DNA of 64,000 nt, taken from the NCBI RefSeq assembly GCF_020510425.1, contig NZ_JAHBAH010000001.1, positions 2,895,001-2,959,000 on the forward strand, in the 5' to 3' direction. The DNA comes from Quatrionicoccus australiensis (GTDB lineage Bacteria > Pseudomonadota > Gammaproteobacteria > Burkholderiales > Rhodocyclaceae). Within the stretch, counting starts at the first letter, position 1. Every line of letters starts with the position of its first letter. Of the stretch, positions 7,899-16,099 are shown piece by piece. The position numbers and the translations under genes were made by a program. The notes beneath the pieces are model-generated. The model made no database searches and had not been told where the DNA came from. It saw nothing but the letters and a program-made list of their open reading frames with translations.

Positions 7899-9368
7899 GG
7901 CTAGCGAACTGTCCGTTAATCGTACCCATCCCATCAGGACTTCTGGTAGCTGGTCAAGCAGCAACTCAGTCTGACCTGCAATCCAGGCGCGGGCTGCAGT
8001 AGTGGATTTTTCACCAAATACTTCTTCGATAAGTTGTTCTGCAGTAACTAGATCATTGATAAGTCCGAGGGTGTCTTGCAGATGAGCAAGGTTGATCAGC
8101 CCCGTTTTCATGTTTTTAGGCGGGATCAGCGGGGTCATGAATTCAATTGCATACCGTAATTTCTTGAAATAAATGCGCATCCGATGGCGTTCGGTGGACG
8201 TCAGTTGCGCGTGTCTATTTGCCAGTTTCTTGGCCCGTCGGATATAGGCTGCGATGCGGCTTTCGGCAAAGTCCGGCAGTGGAGTTGGTAGAACGTCGCC
8301 CAACGCATACGTAGCTGCCGTGAACTCGACCAGCAGGCGCGGATATTCGCGCCCGGCCAGAATGCGTGTGATCGCCTGGCGGGCCGCCTTGGCGCGGCGG
8401 CGGGCGGCGTTGCGCAGTTGCTTGATGTCGCGATTGTCCGGGAAAGCAGTTTGGATTGGAGGCAGCGTTTCCGTCAGGAAAACATCCCAGTTGCGTGCGT
8501 CGCCCAGCGCGCTGGCCAGTGTTTTCCAGGTTTGCCCGTAGGCGCTGACGAATTGTGCCGGCAGGACTGGCGCGAAGAGCTTGATTGCCGAGCGCAGGCG
8601 GCGCAGCGCGACGCGGGCCTGGTGCACGAACTCGAGATCGTTGCTGCTCAACAGGCCGGGTTCGTTGCGCTGGAAATGTTCCAGGCAGCCGAGTGCAATC
8701 TGGCGGAAGGCTTCGACCGGGGTCTGTTCGGGTGTCAGGGGGGCGGTCTTGGCGCGGAAGGGCCGCAACGGGGTGTTGGTGAACAGGTTGTAGCCGCGCT
8801 CGGCCTTGCTGGCGATCGCCGGCACCAGGTTGAGGTCGGCCTGCAACTGCCGGGTCAGGCCGAAAATGTCTTCGACGGTGCCGCACAGCAGTTCCAACTC
8901 GATTTCACAGATCGGCGTACTCTTGCCTCGGCTTTCAATGCTGCCGCGGTCGACCGCCAGTTCGATCAATGATTCGCCGAAGGGGACGTGCCAGATCTGG
9001 CGGCGGAAATCGGTGGTGAATACCGGTTCGAGGTGTTCGGTGGCATCTTCGAGAAAATGGCGCAGTTCGTCGTTGTCGACGTGGCTGAAGTTGAAATTGC
9101 CCGGCGTGGCTTCGGTTTCCCATTCACTGCGCATGGCGAGGCCGCCGCTGGCCGGTTCGGCCGACTTGACGGTGAGCAGCCACTGCCAGCCCTTCTGGCG
9201 AAAGCGGATGGCGATCCGGCGGGCGTGCAGTTGCAGTTCGGGCGTGTCGAAATAGGTGTTGAGCAGGCGTTGCTTTTGCGGCGTGATGTCCGCCAGCAGC
9301 GGATGGTTGCCGAGTTGTTTGGCTGCCTTGGGCGTCAGTTGCAGCTTGAGTTCGATTTCTGTGCTCAT
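7869..9368 (-). CDS. CYTH and CHAD domain protein (triphosphatase-like, polyphosphate-associated)
   Basis: A 499-residue cytoplasmic protein. The N-terminal CYTH domain (about 1-200) shows the family E-x-E-x-K motif at residues 4-8 (EIELK) and the basic/acidic strands of a triphosphate tunnel enzyme (RFRQKGW, LTVKS, EIELELL, SKAERGY). The C-terminal CHAD domain (about 220-490) is helical and rich in conserved His/Arg/Lys (FVHQARVALRRLRSAIKLF, HRMRIYFKKLRYAIEF). Known family roles are inorganic triphosphate hydrolysis and polyphosphate binding. It is transcribed alone, 8 bases after the end of lapD, and its 3' end overlaps the convergent serine hydrolase gene. Confidence 0.92.
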   Translation of the reverse strand: MSTEIELKLQLTPKAAKQLGNHPLLADITPQKQRLLNTYFDTPELQLHARRIAIRFRQKGWQWLLTVKSAEPASGGLAMRSEWETEATPGNFNFSHVDNDELRHFLEDATEHLEPVFTTDFRRQIWHVPFGESLIELAVDRGSIESRGKSTPICEIELELLCGTVEDIFGLTRQLQADLNLVPAIASKAERGYNLFTNTPLRPFRAKTAPLTPEQTPVEAFRQIALGCLEHFQRNEPGLLSSNDLEFVHQARVALRRLRSAIKLFAPVLPAQFVSAYGQTWKTLASALGDARNWDVFLTETLPPIQTAFPDNRDIKQLRNAARRRAKAARQAITRILAGREYPRLLVEFTAATYALGDVLPTPLPDFAESRIAAYIRRAKKLANRHAQLTSTERHRMRIYFKKLRYAIEFMTPLIPPKNMKTGLINLAHLQDTLGLINDLVTAEQLIEEVFGEKSTTAARAWIAGQTELLLDQLPEVLMGWVRLTDSSLASQLFSKKKA

Positions 9369-9376
9369 GGTTTTCT

Positions 9377-11290
9377 TTAGTTGCGCGGAATGGCCGGGCC
9401 GGTGGCGCCATCAAAGCCGAGGCCGGGAAGCATGGCGAGTTCGGCCGGGGTTTGAACACTTTCGGCGATGACGGTCAGACCGATGTTATGGGCAATGCTG
9501 CACAAGCCTTTGAGGAAGGCCTGATTGCCGGGCTGGCTGTCGATGGCGCGAATGAAGCTGCCGTCGACCTTGAGGTAGTCCAGTCCGATGTCGTGCAGGC
9601 GGCCGATTTCGCTGAACTGGCGACCAAAATGTTCGATGCCGAGACGGCAGCCAAACGGACGCAGCGAATTGCAGAAGGCCTGGAACTCCTCGAAATGCTG
9701 GAAGGCGCCGATTTCCGGCACCTCCAGCCAGAGGCGTGGCGCCAGATCCTTGCGGGCGGCGATCAGGGCTTGCAGGCTGGCGCGGAAAGCCGGGCTCAAA
9801 ATCGACTCGCCGGAGAGGTTGACCGCTACGGCCGGCGTGCCGGCGGCAATCCGGTCGAGGGCGAGGCGGGCGACGGCGAGGTCGAGTTCGCTGGTCATCG
9901 CGAGGCGTGAGGCCATCGGCATGAAGCTGCCGGCGGCGAGCCATTCGCCGTTCTCGCTCGCCTGCAGGCGCAGCGGGCATTCCAGGTGCAGCAACTGGCC
10001 GCCGTTGGCAGCCACCGGGAATTCGATCAGGCGCAGACGGTGCATTTCGATGGCACCTTCGAGCAGTTTTTTCCAGTCCGCATTCGAGGTCGCAATCTGC
10101 TCGCAGCCGCTTTCGGCGCGACACCAGGCCAGTCCGCTCTGGCCCTCGGCCGCAGCCAGGGCGGCGTCGATATGCGAGAGCAGGTTGCCGATGCTCTGGC
10201 CGTGCTGGTAAGTGCCGCTGGCGAGGTGGGCGATGCGGTCGCTGTCGATCAGTCCGGCCGACGACAGGTCGCGCATGACATGCAGCAGCTTTTCCGCTGC
10301 TTCGCTCGGGTCGGACAGGCCGGGTAGCAGGACGGCAAAGTCGGCGCCATTCAGGCGGGCCGCCGCGGCGTTGGGGCGGCCACTGGCAATCTCGGCAAAG
10401 GCACTGCCGATCCGGCGCAACAGTTCATCGGCCGTCTCGCGCCCGGCCCGCTTGTTGATGCCGGCGAGGTCGGCGATGCGCAGCATCAGCAGGCTGCCGC
10501 TGGTCGCTGCATCATCGTTGCTCAGCGCGACTTCCAGCTGGTTGAGGAAGAAGGCGCGGTTGGCCAGCCCGGTCAGGCTGTCCAGTGTTGCTTCCTGGCG
10601 CACCTGTTCGAGGCGGGCGGCTTCTTCGGCAAACATCGCCTTGAGGCGTTCGACCATCGCGTTCATGGCGCTGGCGAGGCTTTTCAGTTCCGGGGTTTCG
10701 GGGACCGAAATGCTGACGAAACGCCGCTCGCTGATCGCGCGTGCTTGCCCCACCACGGCATCGAGCGGGCGCTTGATGCGGCGCAACAGTTGCATGCCGA
10801 GCAGTCCCATGCCGATGCCGCCGAGCAGGAACCAGAAGAGCAGCTTGATGCCGCCTTCCCAGAGTTCGCGATAGGCAAAACGGCTGTGGCTAACCAGCTC
10901 GATGGTGCCGAACTGGTTCCAGCCCGATGAAACCTGCGCCATGCCGGCCTGCGACTCAATCGGGAAAAGATGCACGAACCACTCGGGAACCGTGCCGGCC
11001 ATCGGCGGGCTGGTCTTCTCGATCACCGTCTTGCCTTCCGGATCGACCAGACTGACCCGCGCGTATTGTCCGCTGTCGAAGACGGCCGCGACCTGCAGTT
11101 CGATGGTGACTGGATCCTTGTCCAGTTGCGACATCGACAAGGCGAGCGAGGCGGCGTTGTCGTTGTTCTTGACCGCCAGTTGCTGTTCCAGATACTGACG
11201 GGCGGTGAACATGCTGACGACAAAGCTGCCGGCAAAGGCGATGACGGTGCTGGCAATGACGGCGAGCCAGAGCTGGCGGAAAAGTGACAT
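9377..11290 (-). CDS. lapD: LapD-like transmembrane c-di-GMP receptor (degenerate GGDEF-EAL)
   Basis: A 637-residue inner-membrane protein: TM1 (about 8-28), a periplasmic LapD/MoxY-type domain, TM2 (about 145-168), HAMP, then GGDEF and EAL domains. Both enzymatic signatures are degenerate: LNGADF replaces GGDEF, and the EAL position reads LECPL. This is expected for a receptor that binds c-di-GMP rather than making or cleaving it. In the known Lap system the c-di-GMP-bound form sequesters the periplasmic protease LapG and so keeps a giant adhesin on the surface. The lapG gene ends 11 bases upstream, giving the usual lapG-lapD order. No adhesin gene is in the window. Confidence 0.9.
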   Translation of the reverse strand: MSLFRQLWLAVIASTVIAFAGSFVVSMFTARQYLEQQLAVKNNDNAASLALSMSQLDKDPVTIELQVAAVFDSGQYARVSLVDPEGKTVIEKTSPPMAGTVPEWFVHLFPIESQAGMAQVSSGWNQFGTIELVSHSRFAYRELWEGGIKLLFWFLLGGIGMGLLGMQLLRRIKRPLDAVVGQARAISERRFVSISVPETPELKSLASAMNAMVERLKAMFAEEAARLEQVRQEATLDSLTGLANRAFFLNQLEVALSNDDAATSGSLLMLRIADLAGINKRAGRETADELLRRIGSAFAEIASGRPNAAAARLNGADFAVLLPGLSDPSEAAEKLLHVMRDLSSAGLIDSDRIAHLASGTYQHGQSIGNLLSHIDAALAAAEGQSGLAWCRAESGCEQIATSNADWKKLLEGAIEMHRLRLIEFPVAANGGQLLHLECPLRLQASENGEWLAAGSFMPMASRLAMTSELDLAVARLALDRIAAGTPAVAVNLSGESILSPAFRASLQALIAARKDLAPRLWLEVPEIGAFQHFEEFQAFCNSLRPFGCRLGIEHFGRQFSEIGRLHDIGLDYLKVDGSFIRAIDSQPGNQAFLKGLCSIAHNIGLTVIAESVQTPAELAMLPGLGFDGATGPAIPRN

Positions 11291-11301
11291 GGCGAATTAC
11301 C

Positions 11302-12042
11302 TCACTGGAAGCCTTCGGCGCGAGCGCGTGCCAGCAAATCCTGCCAGCGCGAGAGATTGCTCTGGCTGGACTGATTGCCGGTGCCTTGCCAAAGCCCCGA
11401 ACTGTTGAAACTGAAAATGGGTGAGAGATCGCTCCGGCGCGATGCCGGGCGAATCTCGGGAACAAGGTTGTCGAGCACGAGCGGGTCGGCGCTCGGCGAC
11501 GCGTAATAGACCAGCACCATATGCGCCTGCTGGACCGGGCCATTGACGCCGTTGAGCAGCGCCTTGACATAGACCAGGCGAAGTTTGGCGACCGGGATGC
11601 CGAGGTTGAGCAGGGAATAGTATTTGCCGATCGAGAAGTCTTCGCAGTCGCCGCGGCCTTGGCCGATGAACTCCATCGGCGTCGCCCAGTAGTCGGACTG
11701 GCCCCAGACGCTGAAATCGTCATCGAAAGCGACATGGCGGTTGAAAAAGTCATTCACGCGGCGCAGCTTTTCGGCTTCGGATGTGCCTTGGCCATTGCCG
11801 AGCATCTGGCGCCATTCGTCAAAGCGGGCGCTGGCCCATTGATTGTTGAAGCGAGCGCTCAGCGCTTGTTGCAGGCGGTCGAAGTCCAGCCCCGCGCCGG
11901 CCGTCAGGCTGAGTAAGGAGACGGTGGCGAAGAGGGCAGCCAGGACAAGCAGACGGAGGGAGTTGAGCGGTTGTTTTGCCAAGTCGGAAAGGCTGCCAGA
12001 GTCGATTAGCCAAAGCGGCGAATTTACACGGAATACTTGCAA
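11302..12042 (-). CDS. lapG: LapG-type periplasmic transglutaminase-like cysteine protease
   Basis: A bacterial transglutaminase-like cysteine peptidase with an N-terminal signal/anchor segment (LRLLVLAALFATVSLLSL). The Cys-His-Asp triad is seen in GRGDCEDFSIGKYYSL, QQAHMVLVYY and LVLDNLVPEI; the acidic DCED region also fits the calcium site of LapG. In the known system it cleaves the N-terminal retention module of a biofilm adhesin unless held by LapD. No ATG start exists. TTG 12042 is preferred because GGAG lies 4 bases upstream; TTG 11982 or 12066 are alternatives. It is divergent from the binding protein gene, whose -10-like TATAAT (12053-12058) lies close by. Confidence 0.87.
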   Translation of the reverse strand: MQVFRVNSPLWLIDSGSLSDLAKQPLNSLRLLVLAALFATVSLLSLTAGAGLDFDRLQQALSARFNNQWASARFDEWRQMLGNGQGTSEAEKLRRVNDFFNRHVAFDDDFSVWGQSDYWATPMEFIGQGRGDCEDFSIGKYYSLLNLGIPVAKLRLVYVKALLNGVNGPVQQAHMVLVYYASPSADPLVLDNLVPEIRPASRRSDLSPIFSFNSSGLWQGTGNQSSQSNLSRWQDLLARARAEGFQ

Positions 12043-12084
12043 ACGGCTCCAATATAATCCCGGCAAATGTTACCTTGCTCGTCC

Positions 12085-12990
12085 ATGAACACCAATAAAC
12101 TTCTCGTCTGTGCGTTCCTGGCATGCCTTGCCATGGTTTCCGCCGTGTCGGCCGATGAGCCGGTGCGTCCGGTCGGGCCGACGCTGACCAAGGTCGCTGC
12201 CCGTCAGGTGCTGTATGTCGGTTATCGGGAGGAGGCGCAACCCTTTTCCTACCTGGTGCCAGGGCGAGCGGAGCCGGTCGGCTACATGTGGGATGTTTGC
12301 ACCAGTGTTTTTTCTGCCGTGCGTGCGGTGGCTGGCAACGCAGTCCGGGTAGTGCCGATTTCCGTCACCGACAACGCCCGCACAATGATGCTGAAAACCG
12401 GCATCACGGATCTCGATTGCGGTGGTGCCGGCAATACGGTGGCGCGCCAGAAACAGGTCGATTTGTCGTACAACGTCTATGTCAGCGAAATCAAGGTGAT
12501 GGTTCGCAAGGACGGCGGTATCGGCAGTTTCGAGCAGTTGGCCGGGCGCAAGCTGGTGACGCTGGCCGGCGGTTCGGCCGAACGTCACGTCAAGCATGCT
12601 GCACTGGGCAGCAACATCACCTTCGTGCATCTTCTGGCCAGTACGCCGCAGGAGGCGATGAGTCAGCTGGCGCAGGGTGAGGCCGATGCCTTTGCTGCCG
12701 ATGATGTGGTCCTGGCGGCGCAGCGGGCGGCCGGTCCCGGCGATTTTGTCATCCTCGAAACAGCCTTGGCCCGGGAGCCTTACGCGATCATGCTGCCTAA
12801 GGATGATCCGGCATGGAAGAAGCGGGTCGACGACACCCTGGTCGGTCTGATGCAGAGTGGTGAACTGGCGCGGATCTACGAAAAATGGTTCCTCAATCCG
12901 ATTCCGCCGCTTGGTCACAGCCTGGCATTGCCGATGTCGCCTTCGCTGAAGGCGGCGATTCAGGCGCCGGGCGACGTACCGGTCAACTAA
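12085..12990 (+). CDS. periplasmic amino-acid-binding protein (SBP family 3, GltI-like)
   Basis: A 301-residue solute-binding protein with a clear signal peptide (MNTNKLLVCAFLACLAMVSA, cleavage near AVSA/DE). Family 3 features include VLYVGYREEAQPFSY, the AGNTVARQKQVDLSYNVYVSEIK-type segment around residues 115-140, and LAREPYAIMLPKDDPAW. It most resembles glutamate/aspartate-type receptors. No permease or ATPase gene is adjacent, so it is an orphan here; it might serve a transporter encoded elsewhere or act as a sensor. ATG 12085 is chosen because it opens the signal peptide; an in-frame ATG at 12067 would add six residues. Confidence 0.85.
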   Translation: MNTNKLLVCAFLACLAMVSAVSADEPVRPVGPTLTKVAARQVLYVGYREEAQPFSYLVPGRAEPVGYMWDVCTSVFSAVRAVAGNAVRVVPISVTDNARTMMLKTGITDLDCGGAGNTVARQKQVDLSYNVYVSEIKVMVRKDGGIGSFEQLAGRKLVTLAGGSAERHVKHAALGSNITFVHLLASTPQEAMSQLAQGEADAFAADDVVLAAQRAAGPGDFVILETALAREPYAIMLPKDDPAWKKRVDDTLVGLMQSGELARIYEKWFLNPIPPLGHSLALPMSPSLKAAIQAPGDVPVN

Positions 12991-13001
12991 GAAAAACAGG
13001 C

Positions 13002-13040
13002 AAAAAAGGCCATGTCGCGACGAGCGGCATGGCCTTTTTT
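13002..13040. terminator. bidirectional terminator between convergent genes
   Basis: AAAAAAGGCCATG and CATGGCCTTTTTT pair across a 13-base loop, between the end of the binding-protein gene and the end of the minus-strand YbhB gene. The A and T tracts on each side make it usable in both directions. Confidence 0.85.
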
Positions 13041-13054
13041 GATTAGTCCGGAAT

Positions 13055-13684
13055 TCAGGCGAGCAGCGTCGGATTCAAGGTGTAAGTCGCCATCAGGCTG
13101 TCCTGTGCCAGGATGTGCCCGGCGATGACCTGGCGTGCCTCGGGGCCGCCAAACTTGCCGGTGAGGGGCAGTTTGTCGATGTCCAGTGCGTAGACCGTAA
13201 AAACGTAGCGATGGATGATTTCATCGTTCCACGGGGGGCAGGGGCCGTCGTAGCCGTAGTAGTCGCCGCGCATGTCATTGTCGCCGGCAAACCAGTCGGT
13301 GTAGTTGTTGATGCCCTGGCGGCTGTCATGCGGGGCCTGTGGTCCTGATTTGCCGCGCGGCGTCACTTCCTTGCTGAATTCGCCTTCTGAAATCGCGTTG
13401 ACCGTTGGCGGCAGGTCGATCAGTACCCAGTGGAAGAAATCAACGCGCGGCAAACTGGCCGGAACCGTCCTGCCTTCCTGGTTGACGTCGTCGCCCTGGC
13501 TCGGTACGTCGGGGTCGTGACAAATCACGGCAAAGGAGCGGGTGCCTTGCGGCGCATCGGTCCACGCCAGTTGCGGGTTCAAATTGCTGCCTAGGCAAAC
13601 ATGGTGCGCCGGGTCGGCAATGCAGAAGGAAAATTGGCCCGGCATGCGTTGTCCATCGGTAAAGCTGGTGCTGGTCAGTTTCAT
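13055..13684 (-). CDS. YbhB/YbcL-family (PEBP-like) protein
   Basis: A 209-residue soluble protein of the bacterial phosphatidylethanolamine-binding/Raf-kinase-inhibitor-like family. Recognisable blocks are LNPQLAWTDAPQGTRSFAVICHDPDVP, split in the family's ligand pocket, DFFHWVLIDLPP, GDYYGYDGPCPPWND and HRYVFTVYALD. The conserved DPD and HW residues of the anion pocket are present. It is somewhat longer than usual because of an insertion around residues 65-80. ATG 13684 follows GGAG eight bases upstream, which overlaps the stop region of murJ, so it is probably co-transcribed with murJ. Physiological role unknown. Confidence 0.88.
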   Translation of the reverse strand: MKLTSTSFTDGQRMPGQFSFCIADPAHHVCLGSNLNPQLAWTDAPQGTRSFAVICHDPDVPSQGDDVNQEGRTVPASLPRVDFFHWVLIDLPPTVNAISEGEFSKEVTPRGKSGPQAPHDSRQGINNYTDWFAGDNDMRGDYYGYDGPCPPWNDEIIHRYVFTVYALDIDKLPLTGKFGGPEARQVIAGHILAQDSLMATYTLNPTLLA

Positions 13685-13697
13685 GCGTGCATCTCCT

Positions 13698-15248
13698 TTA
13701 TTCGGCAGCCCGGCGTTTGAAGTCGCGCAGGCGGAAACCAAGTAGCCATAGTGTAGCGAAATAGGCGCCGGCGCCAAGCGGTACCAACCAGGCGAGGTGG
13801 CTGATGCGTGCCAGCAGGTTGCCGTGCAGCCAGTCGTTGTCCTGCCCCTGGCCTGCCCACAGTGCACCGGCCATCACCGCCATGGCGATGCCCAGCTTGA
13901 CGATGAAGACGGTCCACCCCGGTTGTGGCACAAAAATGCCCTGCTGGCGCAGGCCGCGGTAGAGCAGGGCGGCATTCAGGCAGGCAGCCAGGCCGATCGA
14001 CAGCGCCAGGCCGGCATGTTCCAGCCAGCCGATGAAAGCAAGATTCATTACCTGCGTCGCCAATAGCGAAATCAGGGCGATGCGTACCGGGGTGCGCACA
14101 TTCTGGCGAGCGTAAAAACCCGGTGCCAGCACCTTGACCAGAATCAGCCCGGTCAGGCCGACGGAGTATGCCACCAGCGCATTTCGGGTGTTGAAGACGT
14201 CGCTGGCCAGAAATGCGCCGTGGAAAAACAGGGTCGCAATCAGGGGGACGGCCAGCATGGCGAGCGCCAGGGCCGCCGGTGCGGCGAGTAGCAGGGTCAG
14301 GCGCAGGCCCCAGTCGAGCAGCTTTGAATATTCTTCATGGTTTTCGCTGGCGTGATAGCGCGACAGCGAAGGCAGCAGAATGGTGCCGAGTGTTGCGCCG
14401 AGCATGCCGGACGGAAATTCCATCAGGCGGTCGGCGTAATACAGCCAGGAAACACTGCCGCTTTGCAGGAAGGAGGCGAAAACCGTGTTGATCAGCAGGC
14501 TGATCTGGGAGACCGAAACGCCGACCAGGGCGGGGCCCATCAGCTTCGTGATGCGCCGTACGCCGGGGTCGGCCCAGGCGGCTCGCCAGTCGAGCGAAAT
14601 GCGCGGCAGCATGGCAATTTTCTTTAGCGCGGGTAGTTGCAGCAGCAGTTGCAACAGGCCGCCAATAAATACGGCCCAGGCCAGTGCCAGGACCGGTGGG
14701 TCGAAATAAGGCACGGCGAACAGCGCCATGGCAATGAAGGTCAGGTTGAGCAGAACCGGCGTGAAGGCCGGGATCGCAAAACGGCTCCAGCTGTTGAGGA
14801 TGCCGCCGGCGAGTGCGACCAGCGACATGAACAGAATGTAAGGAAAGGTAATGCGGGTCAGCGTGACGGTCAGCTCGAACTTGCCGGGAACGGCGGTAAA
14901 GCCGGCGGCTGACAGCCAGACCAGCGCCGGGGCGGTAAGGATGCCGATGGCGGTGACGATGAACAGTGCAATGGACAGCATGCTGGCAACGTGATCGACC
15001 AGGGTGCGGGTGTCCGCTTCGCCGCGCTTGTTTTTGTATTCGCCGAGTATCGGTACGAAGGCTTGTGAAAAAGCGCCCTCCGCAAACATCCGGCGTAACA
15101 GGTTGGGGAGCTTGAAAGCGACAAAAAATGCATCGGTCGCAAGACCGGCGCCAAAGGTGCGGGCGATGACAAAGTCCCGGACAAAGCCGAGGATGCGGGA
15201 AAGCAAGGTCATGCCACTGACCGTGGCCAGGGCGCGCAACAGATTCAT
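13698..15248 (-). CDS. murJ: lipid II flippase MurJ (MviN)
   Basis: A 516-residue inner-membrane protein of the MOP exporter superfamily with about 14 hydrophobic segments. It begins [20 protein letters not shown], a typical MurJ opening, followed by [37 protein letters not shown] and [12 protein letters not shown]. It flips the peptidoglycan precursor lipid II. ATG 15248 is preferred over the in-frame start at 15317, which would add a 23-residue polar extension not typical of the family. It is divergent from tRNA-Thr and followed 13 bases later by the YbhB gene. Confidence 0.95.
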   Translation of the reverse strand: MNLLRALATVSGMTLLSRILGFVRDFVIARTFGAGLATDAFFVAFKLPNLLRRMFAEGAFSQAFVPILGEYKNKRGEADTRTLVDHVASMLSIALFIVTAIGILTAPALVWLSAAGFTAVPGKFELTVTLTRITFPYILFMSLVALAGGILNSWSRFAIPAFTPVLLNLTFIAMALFAVPYFDPPVLALAWAVFIGGLLQLLLQLPALKKIAMLPRISLDWRAAWADPGVRRITKLMGPALVGVSVSQISLLINTVFASFLQSGSVSWLYYADRLMEFPSGMLGATLGTILLPSLSRYHASENHEEYSKLLDWGLRLTLLLAAPAALALAMLAVPLIATLFFHGAFLASDVFNTRNALVAYSVGLTGLILVKVLAPGFYARQNVRTPVRIALISLLATQVMNLAFIGWLEHAGLALSIGLAACLNAALLYRGLRQQGIFVPQPGWTVFIVKLGIAMAVMAGALWAGQGQDNDWLHGNLLARISHLAWLVPLGAGAYFATLWLLGFRLRDFKRRAAE

Positions 15249-15353
15249 GGGTGCTTGGGTACCAGAAAGCCAGGCGGCAATTGTACGCTGAGCGCCTGTT
15301 TCCGGTCGGCGCATCAAAAGCCGGTCGTGTGTGCTGATTTGCCTGCCAAACTG

Positions 15354-15382
15354 TTGCCCGGGCTGTTTTCCTGCTGTACAAT
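15354..15382 (+). promoter_or_regulatory. sigma-70 promoter of tRNA-Thr
   Basis: TTGCCC (15354-15359), a 17-base spacer and TACAAT (15377-15382) end about 16 bases before the mature tRNA, as expected for a stable RNA gene. Confidence 0.7.
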
Positions 15383-15397
15383 CCGCGGCCTTGGTTT

Positions 15398-15473
15398 GCC
15401 GCTTTAGCTCAGTTGGTAGAGCAGTTCATTCGTAATGAAAAGGTCGCCAGTTCGATTCCGGCAAGCGGCACCA
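15398..15473 (+). tRNA. tRNA-Thr (anticodon CGT)
   Basis: A 76-nt cloverleaf with encoded CCA. The acceptor stem is GCCGCTT / AAGCGGC, the D-arm GCTC...GAGC, the anticodon loop TTCGTAA and the T-arm GCCAG-TTCGATT-CCGGC (one G-U type pair). Anticodon CGT reads ACG (Thr). It has its own promoter and terminator. Confidence 0.96.
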
Positions 15474-15481
15474 TCTTGATC

Positions 15482-15505
15482 AAGCCCACTTTTAGTGGGC
15501 TTTTT
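15482..15505 (+). terminator. intrinsic terminator of the tRNA gene
   Basis: AAGCCCACT / AGTGGGCTT stem with a TTT loop and a following T run begins 8 bases past the tRNA CCA end. Confidence 0.88.
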
Positions 15506-15561
15506 CATTTCTGCATGCGGCAATGTCGCGCTTGCGTCTATCCGGTCGCGATAAAAATTGT

Positions 15562-15567
15562 TATAAT
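15562..15567 (+). promoter_or_regulatory. extended -10 promoter element of the small RNA candidate
   Basis: TATAAT preceded by TG and one base (TGTTATAAT) forms an extended -10 element. No convincing -35 is seen at 17 bases. A start near 15574 would be predicted. Confidence 0.5.
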
Positions 15568-15573
15568 CCGCCA

Positions 15574-15705
15574 CTTGCTGCGCTTGTGGTGAGAGGTTTT
15601 TGTGTTATGAAAACCTCTTCTGCTCTGGTGAATCGAGGGTTCGGTTCGGGTTGGCAGCACGAAAACGATTCAAGCATTCAGCCTCGGTCGCGCCGGGGCT
15701 TTTTG
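15574..15705 (+). ncRNA. candidate structured small RNA with terminator
   Basis: This covers most of the 322-base gene-free stretch between the tRNA and the small winged-helix gene. An extended -10 promoter is followed by a perfect 9-bp hairpin (AGAGGTTTT / AAAACCTCT, loop TGTGTTATG, about 15592-15618). About 60 bases follow with no strong coding signal, then a second 8-bp hairpin (AGCCTCGG / CCGGGGCT, 15680-15700) and a T-rich run typical of an intrinsic terminator. A short reading frame crossing it (15523-15765) ignores the terminator and has no ribosome site. It matches no family I recognise. It could be an independent RNA or an attenuated leader of the downstream gene. Confidence 0.4.
15680..15705 (+). 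terminator. intrinsic terminator ending the small RNA candidate
   Basis: AGCCTCGG pairs with CCGGGGCT (one T-G pair) around a TCGCG loop and is followed by TTTTGCTTTT. Confidence 0.7.
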
Positions 15706-15795
15706 CTTTTGGGTCTCGCATCTTCTTTTGATGCGGCCTGTTTCGTCAATTTTGACGGCGGATAGTTGATCGGCGTCTTTGTAAAGGTTTTGACT

Positions 15796-16047
15796 ATGCA
15801 CTCCGACGCAATTCTCACCCATCTGAAAAAACACGGCCAACTGCTTGATGCCGATATCGCGGCAAAAACCGGGATCGCGCTGGCAGACGTGCGCACCTGT
15901 CTGCAGGAACTCTCGGCCCAGAAAGCCATTTCCATGTGCAGCATGACCGTATTCAAGAATGGCGAAGCCATCGAAGGTCTGTTTTGCCGTGTTGCCGGTT
16001 ACATGCCATCCGCTGCGCCTGGCAGAAAGCCTGGCGTCAAGACCTGA
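15796..16047 (+). CDS. small winged-helix-like DNA-binding protein
   Basis: 83 residues. The first 60 look like a compact winged helix-turn-helix: AILTHLKKHGQLLDADIAAK, then TGIALADVRTCLQELSAQKAI as the probable recognition helix, and a short beta wing (SMCSMTVFKNGEAIEGLFCRV). The C-terminus is a basic tail (APGRKPGVKT). ATG 15796 is chosen because the helix begins directly after it; an in-frame start ten codons earlier is less likely. It stands alone downstream of the small RNA candidate. Specific target unknown; it may regulate transcription or be a remnant of a larger regulator. Confidence 0.65.
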   Translation: MHSDAILTHLKKHGQLLDADIAAKTGIALADVRTCLQELSAQKAISMCSMTVFKNGEAIEGLFCRVAGYMPSAAPGRKPGVKT

Positions 16048-16099
16048 TCGAGTCTTGCCTGTAGCTTGCTTGTGGCTTGCTGCACGATTGGCCTGAGGT

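Noticed and set aside
15523..15765. 80-codon plus-strand frame across the small RNA candidate
   Set aside because: It starts before the predicted promoter and runs through an intrinsic terminator, with no ribosome site or recognisable domain.
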